Assembly (NCBI RefSeq): GCF_003403075.1
Contig: NZ_CP031557.1
Span: 2,542,001-2,606,000 of the forward strand
Direction: 5' to 3'
Length of the DNA stretch: 64,000 bases
DNA from: Flavobacterium psychrotrophum
GTDB taxonomy: Bacteria; Bacteroidota; Bacteroidia; Flavobacteriales; Flavobacteriaceae
The notes under the pieces: generated by a model
Database searches by the model: none
Told to the model about the DNA's origin: nothing
Seen by the model: only the letters and a program-made list of their open reading frames with translations
In this document: in pieces, positions 18,582-27,786 of the stretch
Layout of the letters: every line of letters starts with the position of its first letter
Position numbering within the stretch: position 1 is the first letter of the stretch
Program-made: the position numbers and the translations under genes

Positions 18582-18742
18582 CCTCAAAGGACACAAGGTT
18601 TTCACAAGGTACACAAAGCTAATCCTACATTTTTCTAAAAAAATTACAGAGTTAAAACATAAAGCTTTGTGTGATTTCAACCTCAAAACAAATAGTGTTC
18701 GGCAGCTTTGTGTACCTTGTGAAAACCTTGTGTCCCTTGTGG
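18582..18742. repeat. Long inverted repeat, 39-bp arms (cacaagg/ccttgtg family)
   Basis: The left arm 18582-18620 and right arm 18704-18742 are reverse complements at 37 of 39 positions, with about 83 bp between them. Each arm is itself a loose direct repeat of a 7-11-bp unit around acaagg. No T run adjoins the right arm. Confidence 0.9.
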
Positions 18743-18849
18743 TTAATTTAAAAATGTGTACCCCCTTAGTAATACAATTAATTGTTAAAAGATTTCAGGG
18801 TAGTTTTAAAATTCGGAAATTCAGATGTTATTTTAAATGAAAAATAATT

Positions 18850-18983
18850 TCTCGCAAAGGCGCTAAGGCGCAAAGCTGTACTGTTGATTAACTTGCTATA
18901 CAAGCTATTTGTAAATGTAGAGCTTTAGTGCTTGTCGATATTTTATTCTGTTATCACTTTTGCGGCTTAGCGCCTTAGCGAGA
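18850..18983. repeat. Long inverted repeat, about 26-bp arms (cgctaagg family)
   Basis: tctcgcaaaggcgctaaggc (from 18850) is mirrored by gccttagcgaga ending at 18983; the arms 18850-18875 and 18957-18983 match except for a few positions. About 80 bp lie between. The arms repeat a short unit, cgc[a/t]aagg. Confidence 0.85.
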
Positions 18984-19056
18984 TATTAAATCATCATATA
19001 TATCTTCAAATCTTATTATTTTATCCTGTTTTAAAAACTTTATACTATTATTTAAA

Positions 19057-20103
19057 ATGAAAGATATTGCCAGGCGCTTCCCCGAAAATCCGCTACTCAT
19101 GCCTAAAGATATTACACCAAGTAATCCGGCATTAAAGGTAATCAGCCTTTTAAATCCGGGTGTATTCACGTTTGAAGGTAAAATATGGCTGGTAGTGCGT
19201 GTGGCAGAAAGTACGGCGCAAAAAGAAAGTGTAATCTATTTCCCAATAGTAAACGAGGCAGGACAGACAGAGATTATAGAAGTACCTTTAAACGATCCCG
19301 ACCTTATAGCTAATGATGCCCGTGTTATAAAATACAAAGGCCAGGATTACCTTACTACCCTATCGCACCTGCGGTTACTGTGTAGCGAAGACGGCAGGCA
19401 TTTTTATGAACCGGACGGCAACAATATGTTGGCTGGCAAAGGCATACAGGAACAATTTGGCATTGAAGACTGCCGCGTTACTAAAATTGAAGATACTTAT
19501 TACCTTACCTATACAGCCGTATCTGATAATGGTGTGGGCGTAGGTTTACGCACAACTACAGACTGGATTAGCTTTAAACACAAAGGGATGATACTGCCAC
19601 CGCATAATAAGGACTGTGCTATTTTTGAAGAAAAAATAAACGGAAAATTTTATGCCCTGCACCGCCCCAGTAGTGTAGAGATAGGCGGCAACTATATCTG
19701 GCTGGCAGAATCGCCCGACGGCGTGCATTGGGGCAACCATCAATGTATTATTAAAAGCCGTGCGGGATTGTGGGATAGTACCCGCGTAGGCGCAGGAGCT
19801 GCTCCTATAAAAACGAAACACGGCTGGCTCGAAATTTACCATGGGGCTAATGGCGCAAATCAATATTGCCTGGGCGCTTTCCTCCTTGACCTCAACGATC
19901 CGTCAAAAGTACTTTCGCGCACCACCCAGCCCATTATGGTACCTACCGAGCCTTATGAACTCAGTGGATTTTTTGGGTATGTGGTATTTACTAACGGCCA
20001 TGTCGTAGACGGCGATGCCCTTACCATATATTATGGTGCAGCCGATGAGTTTGTTTGCGGTGCACATTTCTCAATCAATCAAATACTATCGATGCTGGAG
20101 TAG
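19057..20103 (+). CDS. Glycoside hydrolase family 130 protein (mannoside phosphorylase/mannosidase type)
   Basis: 348 aa forming a five-bladed beta-propeller by family. Diagnostic features are NPLLMPKD near the start, the LNPGVF turn, the GIEDCRVTK stretch around the catalytic Asp (about residue 145), and GAGAAPIKTKHGWLEIYHG. GH130 enzymes break beta-mannosidic bonds, with phosphate (phosphorylases, needing two conserved Arg) or water. I cannot decide between them, nor the glycan. No signal peptide, so it acts in the cytoplasm. It ends three bases from the convergent DUF1634 gene. Confidence 0.88.
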   Translation: MKDIARRFPENPLLMPKDITPSNPALKVISLLNPGVFTFEGKIWLVVRVAESTAQKESVIYFPIVNEAGQTEIIEVPLNDPDLIANDARVIKYKGQDYLTTLSHLRLLCSEDGRHFYEPDGNNMLAGKGIQEQFGIEDCRVTKIEDTYYLTYTAVSDNGVGVGLRTTTDWISFKHKGMILPPHNKDCAIFEEKINGKFYALHRPSSVEIGGNYIWLAESPDGVHWGNHQCIIKSRAGLWDSTRVGAGAAPIKTKHGWLEIYHGANGANQYCLGAFLLDLNDPSKVLSRTTQPIMVPTEPYELSGFFGYVVFTNGHVVDGDALTIYYGAADEFVCGAHFSINQILSMLE

Positions 20104-20106
20104 CCT

Positions 20107-20496
20107 TTAATGTGAAAAACCAAGTGTAATACTGGTAATGATAATGGCTACCACAATAAGGGTAATTACGGTATAGAGATAATCTTTCTCCAATAAAAAA
20201 GAGAAAAGTGATAGTATTACCCGTACCACAGGTGTTAAGAACAGCAATATGATACCTAAAAAGATGATTGATGCACCATTGCCTTCAAGGCTTCCGCTAA
20301 GCACATTACTTATAACGGTAAATATGTTACGGTCGTTTTCTATAAAATGAGCATAATTAACGGTATCATTACCATGATGCATTAAATATATAATACCACC
20401 TATTGCCGCTACAGACAATGATGTCCACACACCATAACGCAATAAGTTACCAACTATGGACTGAAAGTCTTTTTCTCCAAATTTTTCCTGTGTCAT
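20107..20496 (-). CDS. DUF1634 membrane protein
   Basis: 129 aa with three hydrophobic segments (about residues 23-40, 68-90 and 103-125). The pattern LLRYGVWTSLSVAAIGG is typical of DUF1634. Genes of this family commonly sit beside TauE/SafE permeases, as here: the permease gene lies immediately upstream with a 5-bp gap, so the two are cotranscribed. It is probably an accessory subunit of the transporter; this role is inferred from context only. Confidence 0.85.
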   Translation of the reverse strand: MTQEKFGEKDFQSIVGNLLRYGVWTSLSVAAIGGIIYLMHHGNDTVNYAHFIENDRNIFTVISNVLSGSLEGNGASIIFLGIILLFLTPVVRVILSLFSFLLEKDYLYTVITLIVVAIIITSITLGFSH

Positions 20497-20501
20497 AGCT
20501 G

Positions 20502-21338
20502 TTATATTTTTCCGTTAAGTCCGTTGTAGATCATGTTTATTGCCAGGAAGAAAATAAGGCAGGCAAAAAACACGCGCAGCTTTTTAGGATTGGTCTTAAC
20601 CAAAATCTTTGCCCCTGCCATAGCGCCAAATAATACGCCTATAACTACAGGCATACAAATGCCGGGCTCTATATAGCCTTTTTGTACATATATAACAGAA
20701 CTTGCCATTGCGGTAACACCCATCATAAAATTACTGGTTGTGGTAGATACCTTAAACGGTATGCGCATAATGTTATCCATAGCGATTACCTTAAAAGCAC
20801 CTGAGCCAATGCCCAAAAGCCCTGACATCATGCCTGCAAGGCCCATCATGCTAAAGCCGCCAATAACATTCTTGGTTCCGTAGCGTATAACCGTACCATC
20901 ATGTGCCGGGTAAGTGCCGTTTAGTTTTAGTTTTTCAGCCAATGGGCTTGATTGTAAAACTACATGCTCTTCCTTTTTGCGAAGCGAGTTTATAGCCGAA
21001 AAAATAAGTGTAAGCCCAAACAATACCGCTATAAAAGAGGTAGGTGCAACAGCCGAAAGCAACGCCCCTCCTACTGCCCCAATTGTGGTGGCAATTTCAA
21101 GAAAAATCCCCAGGCGCATATTGGTAATACCTTCTTTTACATAAGCCGCTGCCGATCCCGAAGAGGTGGCAATGACCGAAACCAGTGCCGCACCTATGGC
21201 ATAATGTATGTCTACCCCTAAAACTACTGTGAGCAGCGGTATGATGATAATGCCTCCGCCAAGGCCTGATAACGAACCAATAAAGCCTGCCAGGAAAGCC
21301 CCAAGCAGCATTATCAGCGTAAATGTAAGTACTGTCAT
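20502..21338 (-). CDS. TauE/SafE-family anion exporter
   Basis: 278 aa with about eight membrane segments. The two TauE-type repeats are visible: GFIGSLSGLGGGIIIIPLL near the start and GMMSGLLGIGSGAFKV in the second half. Such permeases move sulfite, sulfonates or other small organic anions; the substrate is unknown. It is the first gene of a two-gene unit with DUF1634. Confidence 0.92.
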   Translation of the reverse strand: MTVLTFTLIMLLGAFLAGFIGSLSGLGGGIIIIPLLTVVLGVDIHYAIGAALVSVIATSSGSAAAYVKEGITNMRLGIFLEIATTIGAVGGALLSAVAPTSFIAVLFGLTLIFSAINSLRKKEEHVVLQSSPLAEKLKLNGTYPAHDGTVIRYGTKNVIGGFSMMGLAGMMSGLLGIGSGAFKVIAMDNIMRIPFKVSTTTSNFMMGVTAMASSVIYVQKGYIEPGICMPVVIGVLFGAMAGAKILVKTNPKKLRVFFACLIFFLAINMIYNGLNGKI

Positions 21339-21518
21339 GCTAAAAAATATTCTGGTTTACAAGTTACGAAGTAATCAAGCATCAAGCGTATATATTCGCT
21401 ATAGATTGACAAAAAACATTATAAAACACTACTTTTCAACCATCTACACAACACTAAAAAATAATTCCCGGCCACGACAAGCGCAACCGGGAATTAACAC
21501 ACACAATGGTTTAGTTGA

Positions 21519-24500
21519 TTAAAAGATGATTTTTCGGGTCACCCTGCCCTTTTCGGTATCTATTACAACCGCAAGTACCTGCTGTTGTACCGCAAGGTTA
21601 TTAATTTCAGCTTTCGTATTGTCTACATCGTTAAGTCGGTATACCTCCCTGCCCTGCATGTCATAAAGTGTTACGCTAATAAGCAGTACATATCCTCCAT
21701 CAACAAATAACGTGTTGCCGTTTTTATAAACTACTACATTATTGGCATCAGTATCTACTATATCAGTTCCAAGTGCATTAGTCTGGTACATCAGTTCAAA
21801 ACGGGTGTCAAAAGTTCCTGCCTCTGTAGTAAACGTATAGTTACGCGCATCAAGGCTGCGGATAATACCCTCCGCATTATCTTTCAGATATACTTTTTGC
21901 CCAGTAGCAAATACACCTTCAGTATGGTCTATGCTAATAGTATACTGCCCTGCATTAGGCGCACTAAAGCCCAGGTTTACAACATCAGCTATATTAAACG
22001 CAGGCCTTGCCTGTATGGCAAGCTTAGTATCTACAACTACAGAGTATAGCGAAACAGTAGCGGCATCTGTAAGCAATTTACCATCATAACCATAGTCAAT
22101 ACCATTAGTTGTATTATCAAGGTAAGCAATAGCAGTTTGCGCTGCATCGCCCTGTACTCCTGTAACGTTAAGCCACACTTTTGAGGCGTTACTTTCCCCC
22201 TGCCTAAAAAAGCCCTGATTACTGCCCTGCGCATTGCGTCGCATACTATTTGTAAAAGTTAGCACAGGTGCTGTAACAGCTCTAGTAGCTGTTTTTACGA
22301 TAAAGCCCTGCCCTGGTGCTATCATCCAGTTGTTTTCAATACCGCTATAAAAAATTTGCTGGTCGCTGCCAGCGTTACCTGACGGATTAACAACAAGACC
22401 GGCACGGGTAAGCGTAGCATATGACGATGAGCTTGAGCTGTTGCGTTTTCTCCATAAGTAAATACCGGTATCTGTAGCAAGCTTACTTAGGTTTGCGGTA
22501 AAAAAATCGGACACACTAACCGGCGACGGATATGGGTTACCCACAGCAGTAAAGCGATTATTATCCATAGACAGCTGTATGTTTACACTACCATTATGAG
22601 GTGTACCTGTAAAGGTACCTGTAAAAGCATAAGAGGCTCCTGTTTCGTAACCAGGTGTATCTTGTACTGTATTTGGCATGCGTACAAGATATCCTTTACC
22701 TGTTTCAAAACTCGAATTCGCTGCATCTACTGCCCAGTACCCTTCTATCCATGAAGTACCGTTATTGGCATATTTATATTCGTAAAAACGGTTTGCTAAA
22801 GTTTGCGGACTAAAGCCCAATATGTTTTGCCCCGCCACAGGAGACGACCATAGTGTATAGTCCAGCCTGTATAACGGATTTGCTTTTTTGCGTAGCGTAA
22901 TTTTGCCCTGGTTAGCCACATCATTCACCTGCACAAAAGCACCATTATCTTCTACAGTTACGGTGGCGTTGTCTGCTATAGTAAGCGTATTAGTAAGGCG
23001 AAGTGTTCCGCCTGTTGCCACATTAACTGATGCACCACTGCCCACGTTAAGCGTATTTGCATAAGCAACAGTACCAGCATTAACTACAGGTTTAAGTGAT
23101 GTTTGAGATACCGTTATGGCATCTACTGCCGTAGGCAAAGCACCACCGCACCAGTTAGCCGGGTTGTTCCAGTTGGTGTCCTGTGCGCCCGTCCACTCAT
23201 AGTTTACCGTTGCAGTAACCGGTACCCTTATAGCCGATTCGCCACAGCCTGTCGTAAATTTCCAGTCGTAAAAGTAAAACCAGTAATCTGCATTAGATGT
23301 ACCTCCTGTATTTCCTGTAAAGGTAATTCCATTATAATTCCTGTTATAGAATGCACTGCCTCCACTATTATTCCTGATTACCATGTTTGCACCGTTAAAT
23401 GAAACATATTTCCATTCAAGCTGATATCCGGTACCTGCCGGTATATCCCATCCTAAATTCACAATAAACGGCGCGGCAATAGTTGTGGTTGTAGAGACAG
23501 GTGCCGCAGATATTGAAAATGTGTATTCTTTTAAAACCACTCCTGAAGAGTTCTTCAGAATAATTACATTATTATCCTGCTGATCTGCCGGATATATAGT
23601 AACTGATTGCAATGATGTAGCTTGTGAAACATTAAAGATAGTAGCATAACCATTATTAAATGTACCATAGGCTGTTGATACATTTTGCGGAGTAACCGGC
23701 CCTGCAGTACTATTACTTTGCAAACCCGATGCCGCAGCATAATATGTTGTTGTATGCGCTACCTGTGGTGTTGTAAAAGTAAGGCCTGTTCCCAGTGCCG
23801 TGTTGCTATCTGCAGATGTATACCATTTTACTGTATTACCTGCCTGAGTAGTTGCTGCCAACTCTACAGTTCCTAATCCGCAACGATTACCCGGTATTAC
23901 GGAAATTACACTTACATTAATACCAATTTCCACCGGTGCAGAGGTAAGCACTACAGTACCGTTACATAAAACATCACACTTAAACCATCTTTTATTTTCA
24001 CTTGCTGTTAATGTTGATAAAGATGATGAAGTGGCATTACCTGCATTAATATAAGTAATTCCGTCTGCTGAAGATTTCCATTGATATGTTATCCCGGTGG
24101 TCTCGGGTATTGCCTCCAACAGACTAAAATTCAGGTTCTCTTCGGTACATATCGTGCTTTTTGATACTTGTGCGGTTACTGCTGCAGGAAAAGTTATCGT
24201 GCTGCAATTAGGGAGGCTGGTAATAGCTACATCATCAATATATAAATAAAAGCCACTTGTTGCAGATGTAGCATGCCAACCAAAATATTGCACACCAGTT
24301 GCTGTTGCAGTATATGTTACTGTAGCGGTTTGAAAAGTACTGTTTGTGATTGCATTATTACTAAACAATGCGCTCCCGGACATTGCTGTTGCACTTTGCG
24401 AAGTACCCGTTCTAACCTCTAGTGCTTCAGGATAACTTGAGCCATATGCCCTATAGGCAAATGTAATTTTGTATGTATTACCAGCAATAAGATTAATACC

Positions 24501-25586
24501 CGGAGTAAACCACCAGTCATTAGCTGTACTAGAACCATAGGGATATCGTAAAGAATTACTGCCGCTATTAGCGTAACTTGATGACGTTTGAATAGCCCAG
24601 GTCTTACCATCAGCATTAACATCCTGTACAAGTGTACAGCCCGGTATAGTAGTAACAGCATCAAAGTTTTGTGTATAAGGTGCATTAATTGCTCCACAAG
24701 CGGTTGTAAAAGTAGCTGCTGTCGCGGTCCATTCGCTTTTATCATTTGCTGAACAAACCGAACGTACCCATGCATAATAAGGGGTATTAGCCGCAAGATT
24801 GCTTAATGCAGATGTTGTAATCCCGACAGATGTACTGCCTGTAACAGGTGTAGCTGCTACCGGTGCAGTGGCTGAAGTACTTAAATAATACTCATATCCT
24901 AAAGCCGGCGCCGATGATGGGGCTGTCCAGTTAATGGTTGCGGAAGATGATGTAATGTTTTGTGTGGCAGCCATAGTGCCGGCAAGACAGGTAGCGCTTC
25001 TTTTTACAGATACATTGTCCAGATAACAGTTAAAGCCATAAGCTGACGTAAATAAGAATGCTATATAAACTTTAGGCTGGTTAGCCGCAGCTGTTGGTAA
25101 GGTTACCGATTTTTTAACCCATGCCAATGTAGCGGCGTATCGGGTTACCTCAGCTCCTGCATTTACCCAGGTAGTGCCGTTTAATGAATATTGTAACTGT
25201 ACTTTATCAGCCTGAGTACCTGCACTGCTAAGATACCAATAATACTCTACGTCTACGCTGGCAATATCTGTAGTGTTAAAAGCTGACGACATAATGCGTG
25301 TTTGTACATTGGCACGCGCATCATACGAACCAAAGCGTAGCATATATCCCCCTTCATAAGGAGAGGCTGTCGGATTACTGCCGGAAGATACAGCGGTAAT
25401 AGTACCATTAGCCGTTGTAGAACTTATTATTGCCTGAGACCAGCAACTATTGATTGTTGAAGCGTTAAAACATTCTGTATAAGGTATGCTCACAGCACAT
25501 GTTGGCGGTGTTTGTGCATAACAAACACCAGTGGTAACCAACAGCATTAAAGTTATTTTTTTTAGTATTGGGAGAAAACTATTCAT
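21519..25586 (-). CDS. Large T9SS type A secreted protein with FN3, adhesin and Ig-like modules
   Basis: 1355 aa with a signal peptide ending near CYAQ (residue 25). In order: a cleaved-adhesin/choice-of-anchor J module (CWSQ to YLDNVSVKR, about residues 40-195), an FN3 domain (about 205-295), a second jelly-roll module ending FYLYIDDVAI (about 300-455), Ig-like and KWYTSAD modules (about 465-620), a further region with TNWNNPANW (about 795-810), a long right-handed-helix-like tract (NTLTIADNATVTVED) and a type A sorting domain at the C-terminus ending RVTRKIIF. Secretion across the outer membrane by T9SS is well supported; the target is not. Several TNW/GNPYPSP motifs are typical of Flavobacteriia surface proteins. 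Confidence 0.9.
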   Translation of the reverse strand: MNSFLPILKKITLMLLVTTGVCYAQTPPTCAVSIPYTECFNASTINSCWSQAIISSTTANGTITAVSSGSNPTASPYEGGYMLRFGSYDARANVQTRIMSSAFNTTDIASVDVEYYWYLSSAGTQADKVQLQYSLNGTTWVNAGAEVTRYAATLAWVKKSVTLPTAAANQPKVYIAFLFTSAYGFNCYLDNVSVKRSATCLAGTMAATQNITSSSATINWTAPSSAPALGYEYYLSTSATAPVAATPVTGSTSVGITTSALSNLAANTPYYAWVRSVCSANDKSEWTATAATFTTACGAINAPYTQNFDAVTTIPGCTLVQDVNADGKTWAIQTSSSYANSGSNSLRYPYGSSTANDWWFTPGINLIAGNTYKITFAYRAYGSSYPEALEVRTGTSQSATAMSGSALFSNNAITNSTFQTATVTYTATATGVQYFGWHATSATSGFYLYIDDVAITSLPNCSTITFPAAVTAQVSKSTICTEENLNFSLLEAIPETTGITYQWKSSADGITYINAGNATSSSLSTLTASENKRWFKCDVLCNGTVVLTSAPVEIGINVSVISVIPGNRCGLGTVELAATTQAGNTVKWYTSADSNTALGTGLTFTTPQVAHTTTYYAAASGLQSNSTAGPVTPQNVSTAYGTFNNGYATIFNVSQATSLQSVTIYPADQQDNNVIILKNSSGVVLKEYTFSISAAPVSTTTTIAAPFIVNLGWDIPAGTGYQLEWKYVSFNGANMVIRNNSGGSAFYNRNYNGITFTGNTGGTSNADYWFYFYDWKFTTGCGESAIRVPVTATVNYEWTGAQDTNWNNPANWCGGALPTAVDAITVSQTSLKPVVNAGTVAYANTLNVGSGASVNVATGGTLRLTNTLTIADNATVTVEDNGAFVQVNDVANQGKITLRKKANPLYRLDYTLWSSPVAGQNILGFSPQTLANRFYEYKYANNGTSWIEGYWAVDAANSSFETGKGYLVRMPNTVQDTPGYETGASYAFTGTFTGTPHNGSVNIQLSMDNNRFTAVGNPYPSPVSVSDFFTANLSKLATDTGIYLWRKRNSSSSSSYATLTRAGLVVNPSGNAGSDQQIFYSGIENNWMIAPGQGFIVKTATRAVTAPVLTFTNSMRRNAQGSNQGFFRQGESNASKVWLNVTGVQGDAAQTAIAYLDNTTNGIDYGYDGKLLTDAATVSLYSVVVDTKLAIQARPAFNIADVVNLGFSAPNAGQYTISIDHTEGVFATGQKVYLKDNAEGIIRSLDARNYTFTTEAGTFDTRFELMYQTNALGTDIVDTDANNVVVYKNGNTLFVDGGYVLLISVTLYDMQGREVYRLNDVDNTKAEINNLAVQQQVLAVVIDTEKGRVTRKIIF

Positions 25587-25629
25587 TTTATATTTATTTA
25601 AACTTATTCTAAATAGATTTTTTGACCGT

Positions 25630-25655
25630 AAAAAAAGGGTAACAGAAGCTACCCC
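25630..25655 (-). terminator. Terminator after the Asp-rich lipoprotein gene
   Basis: On the minus strand gggta pairs with taccc around an 8-nt loop and is followed by seven T. The stem is short, so termination may be partial and allow read-through into the 25586 gene. Confidence 0.55.
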
Positions 25656-25674
25656 TCTTTTTTATGATAAATGA

Positions 25675-26289
25675 TTATTGTTTTTGGTAAACATAACGCC
25701 TGGTTACTGTTGTAGTTCCTACTGTAGTAGTTGTCTCTATATAAAAACGATTATTAGCATCAGTAAAGGTTATGGTTTTTACATCATTTGTAGCACCAAC
25801 AGTAAATGTATATACATTGTTACGGGCTGTCCAGTAACCTATATTCCTGTCGCTGTTTACACAATTGCCAGAGCCACCATTTCCGTTTCCTGAATCGTCG
25901 TCACTGTCATCATCAGAATTATCATCTGTAGGTGTGGTACCGTTATCGTCACTTTCATCATCATCGCTGCTGTGCTCATCGTCATCGTCGTCGCTGCTAC
26001 TATGATCATCATCGTCATCATCATCTCCGCGAAGGGCACTTATATCTGCCCTGCCCGGTTTACCACCATTTTCATAAAGTTCGTGTGTAAACTGTTCAGG
26101 CCCGAAAATGTAGGTTTCTTCCATCTCGCAACTGTTTAGCGAAACCGGGTTGCTATTAGTATATTGTTCTACAAGTTTCCAGGTACCTATAATAGGGTTT
26201 GCACCGGCACTATTGTCGTCGTTATTACATGATATTACTGCCACAATGGCTATAATAGCTGTAAAAAGGATGAGTAATTGTTTTTTCAT
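25675..26289 (-). CDS. Lipocalin-like lipoprotein with a long Asp-rich insertion
   Basis: 204 aa. The signal peptide carries a lipobox (VISC, Cys21). The lipocalin-like barrel starts at NPIIGTWKLVEQY and resumes at GYWTARNNVYTF, ending FYIETTTTV. Between the two parts, residues 89-133 are almost entirely Asp, Ser, His and Glu. This acidic tract would suit binding of Ca2+ or other cations, but that is inference. It is the last gene of the ApbE cluster, 19 bp after the DUF3570 gene. The DNA of the tract is a slippery run of gat/gac codons. Confidence 0.8.
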   Translation of the reverse strand: MKKQLLILFTAIIAIVAVISCNNDDNSAGANPIIGTWKLVEQYTNSNPVSLNSCEMEETYIFGPEQFTHELYENGGKPGRADISALRGDDDDDDDHSSSDDDDDEHSSDDDESDDNGTTPTDDNSDDDSDDDSGNGNGGSGNCVNSDRNIGYWTARNNVYTFTVGATNDVKTITFTDANNRFYIETTTTVGTTTVTRRYVYQKQ

Positions 26290-26308
26290 GGTATAGTATT
26301 AAGGGTGT

Positions 26309-27781
26309 TTAGTGTACAAATTTAAAACCAAGGGTAAAGATATCGGCAGTAAGCGAATCGCTGCGCTCATAATGATTGTATCTAAAATCGATGTTTTTAA
26401 TCCCAAATGCGAATATTTTAAACTGCTGAAAAATATCGGTATATCCTGCACCGGCTCCGTATTGATGGCTATCAAAAGATGAGAGGTCATAATCTGATGT
26501 GTAATAGCGTTCAAATGAATAATGCGCATCATGCGGGGCAAAATAACGTGTGGCTTTTTGTGTATAGAAACGGTACATAGGATAAACCGTAAAGCGCTGC
26601 CCCAGTTTTACAGGCAACTCTATACTTGCAGTATGCCCCTGTAAACCCCAGTTATCTACATAATACCTGTAGTAAGTGCGCAGGATAAGCCAGTCGTTTA
26701 CATAGTAATTAAAACGAAGGCCTAATGGCAGTTTAAAACGTGTACCGGGCAATCTTTCTACATCATCTGCAAGGCGAAATATTCCTTTGTTGTCCTGTAG
26801 GTTGTATACCGGAATGTAGCGCGCCTGACCTATGTAATAATTTGCCTTATCAGCAAAATAAATACGATGGTATGGTGTAGATAACAAACCCTCCTGATAT
26901 AACAGGTCTGCAAAAACAGATACCTGTAAACGCTTGTTGATAATTTGCGAACCCGTAAATGATATGGCATAAGAATTACGTTTTTTATTAGTCCATTCTG
27001 TAAAAGCAGATGGCAGGTAATTGCGGCTCTCCTCGCCCATCTGGTCATAAATAGTAACGCCCTCAAAGTAGCCTTTGTTCAGGAAGTTCATACCATATGT
27101 ACCATATTCATGCAATTCTGTTGGGTAAATGGGTTTCCATTTATCAAAGTAAGCGGTGACTTTTACGCCTACCTCACTATTCTTATCATTAAAAAGACGG
27201 GCAATGCCTGCACCCACCCCTACCGAATGATAATCGTATTCTGTAGAGCCCGAAGCATTTGCCGTCCATATCAGGTTACGGTCGTCTGAGCTATGGCTAT
27301 AATTAGCCGATATTGAGGTAAGCACATCATGCCTTGAGGCGCCACTACTGGCTATCCAAGGGCTGCCATAAGGAGCCGGAGTGGCAGTACCGTAATCATC
27401 GTCGTCATCGCGTTTTAGCGGTGCTGCATGACGGCTTGCACCGGTATTGTTCGTATTTGTATAGGTACCATCGGTAAAAAAAGGATTAATATTACCCGAT
27501 GACGCCGATGTATAGGCCGAAAAGCCCATGTCAAACGTAAGCACATCGTCATCATTTAAAGGCACGGCAATAATGATATCGCCTGCCGTATCGGTAATTT
27601 CCTCAGTACCTGTACCGCCACCCACAGCAGAATGTATACCCTGCTGCTTGTAGTAACTGCCTAACAGGTCTACCTCGGTAGTTTCGAGTACGCGCTTTTT
27701 AAACACCGTTGTGGTATCTGTTTCCTGCGCAAAGCCTCCGCATGCATAGAGCATGATAAATAAAAGATAGTATTGTTTCAT
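26309..27781 (-). CDS. DUF3570 protein, predicted outer-membrane barrel-like
   Basis: 490 aa with a signal peptide (MKQYYLLFIMLYACGGFAQ). The rest is dominated by alternating beta-strands with aromatic ends and closes in a C-terminal Phe-containing strand (FTLGFKFVH), as in outer-membrane barrels. It starts with an ETTEVDLLGSYYKQQG segment typical of DUF3570. An extended region around residues 90-165 holds two GASRH motifs (TGAS 113-116 and SGAS 146-149) and a five-Asp tract (125-129). DUF3570 genes are repeatedly found beside apbE and DUF4266, as here. Function is unknown; a redox or metal-related role is inferred from the neighbours. Confidence 0.85.
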   Translation of the reverse strand: MKQYYLLFIMLYACGGFAQETDTTTVFKKRVLETTEVDLLGSYYKQQGIHSAVGGGTGTEEITDTAGDIIIAVPLNDDDVLTFDMGFSAYTSASSGNINPFFTDGTYTNTNNTGASRHAAPLKRDDDDDYGTATPAPYGSPWIASSGASRHDVLTSISANYSHSSDDRNLIWTANASGSTEYDYHSVGVGAGIARLFNDKNSEVGVKVTAYFDKWKPIYPTELHEYGTYGMNFLNKGYFEGVTIYDQMGEESRNYLPSAFTEWTNKKRNSYAISFTGSQIINKRLQVSVFADLLYQEGLLSTPYHRIYFADKANYYIGQARYIPVYNLQDNKGIFRLADDVERLPGTRFKLPLGLRFNYYVNDWLILRTYYRYYVDNWGLQGHTASIELPVKLGQRFTVYPMYRFYTQKATRYFAPHDAHYSFERYYTSDYDLSSFDSHQYGAGAGYTDIFQQFKIFAFGIKNIDFRYNHYERSDSLTADIFTLGFKFVH

Positions 27782-27786
27782 ACCTG

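Larger units (their letters stand above)
18569..19056. other. 488-bp non-coding region with two long inverted repeats
   Basis: No convincing reading frame on either strand. The region is A/T-rich and holds two separate long inverted repeats (18582-18742 and 18850-18983), listed below. I see no clear TAnnTTTG box for the GH130 gene that follows. Confidence 0.7.

Noticed and set aside
18569..19056. Small RNA or tRNA gene in the non-coding gap
   Set aside because: No cloverleaf or known RNA pattern is visible; the only structure is the two inverted repeats.
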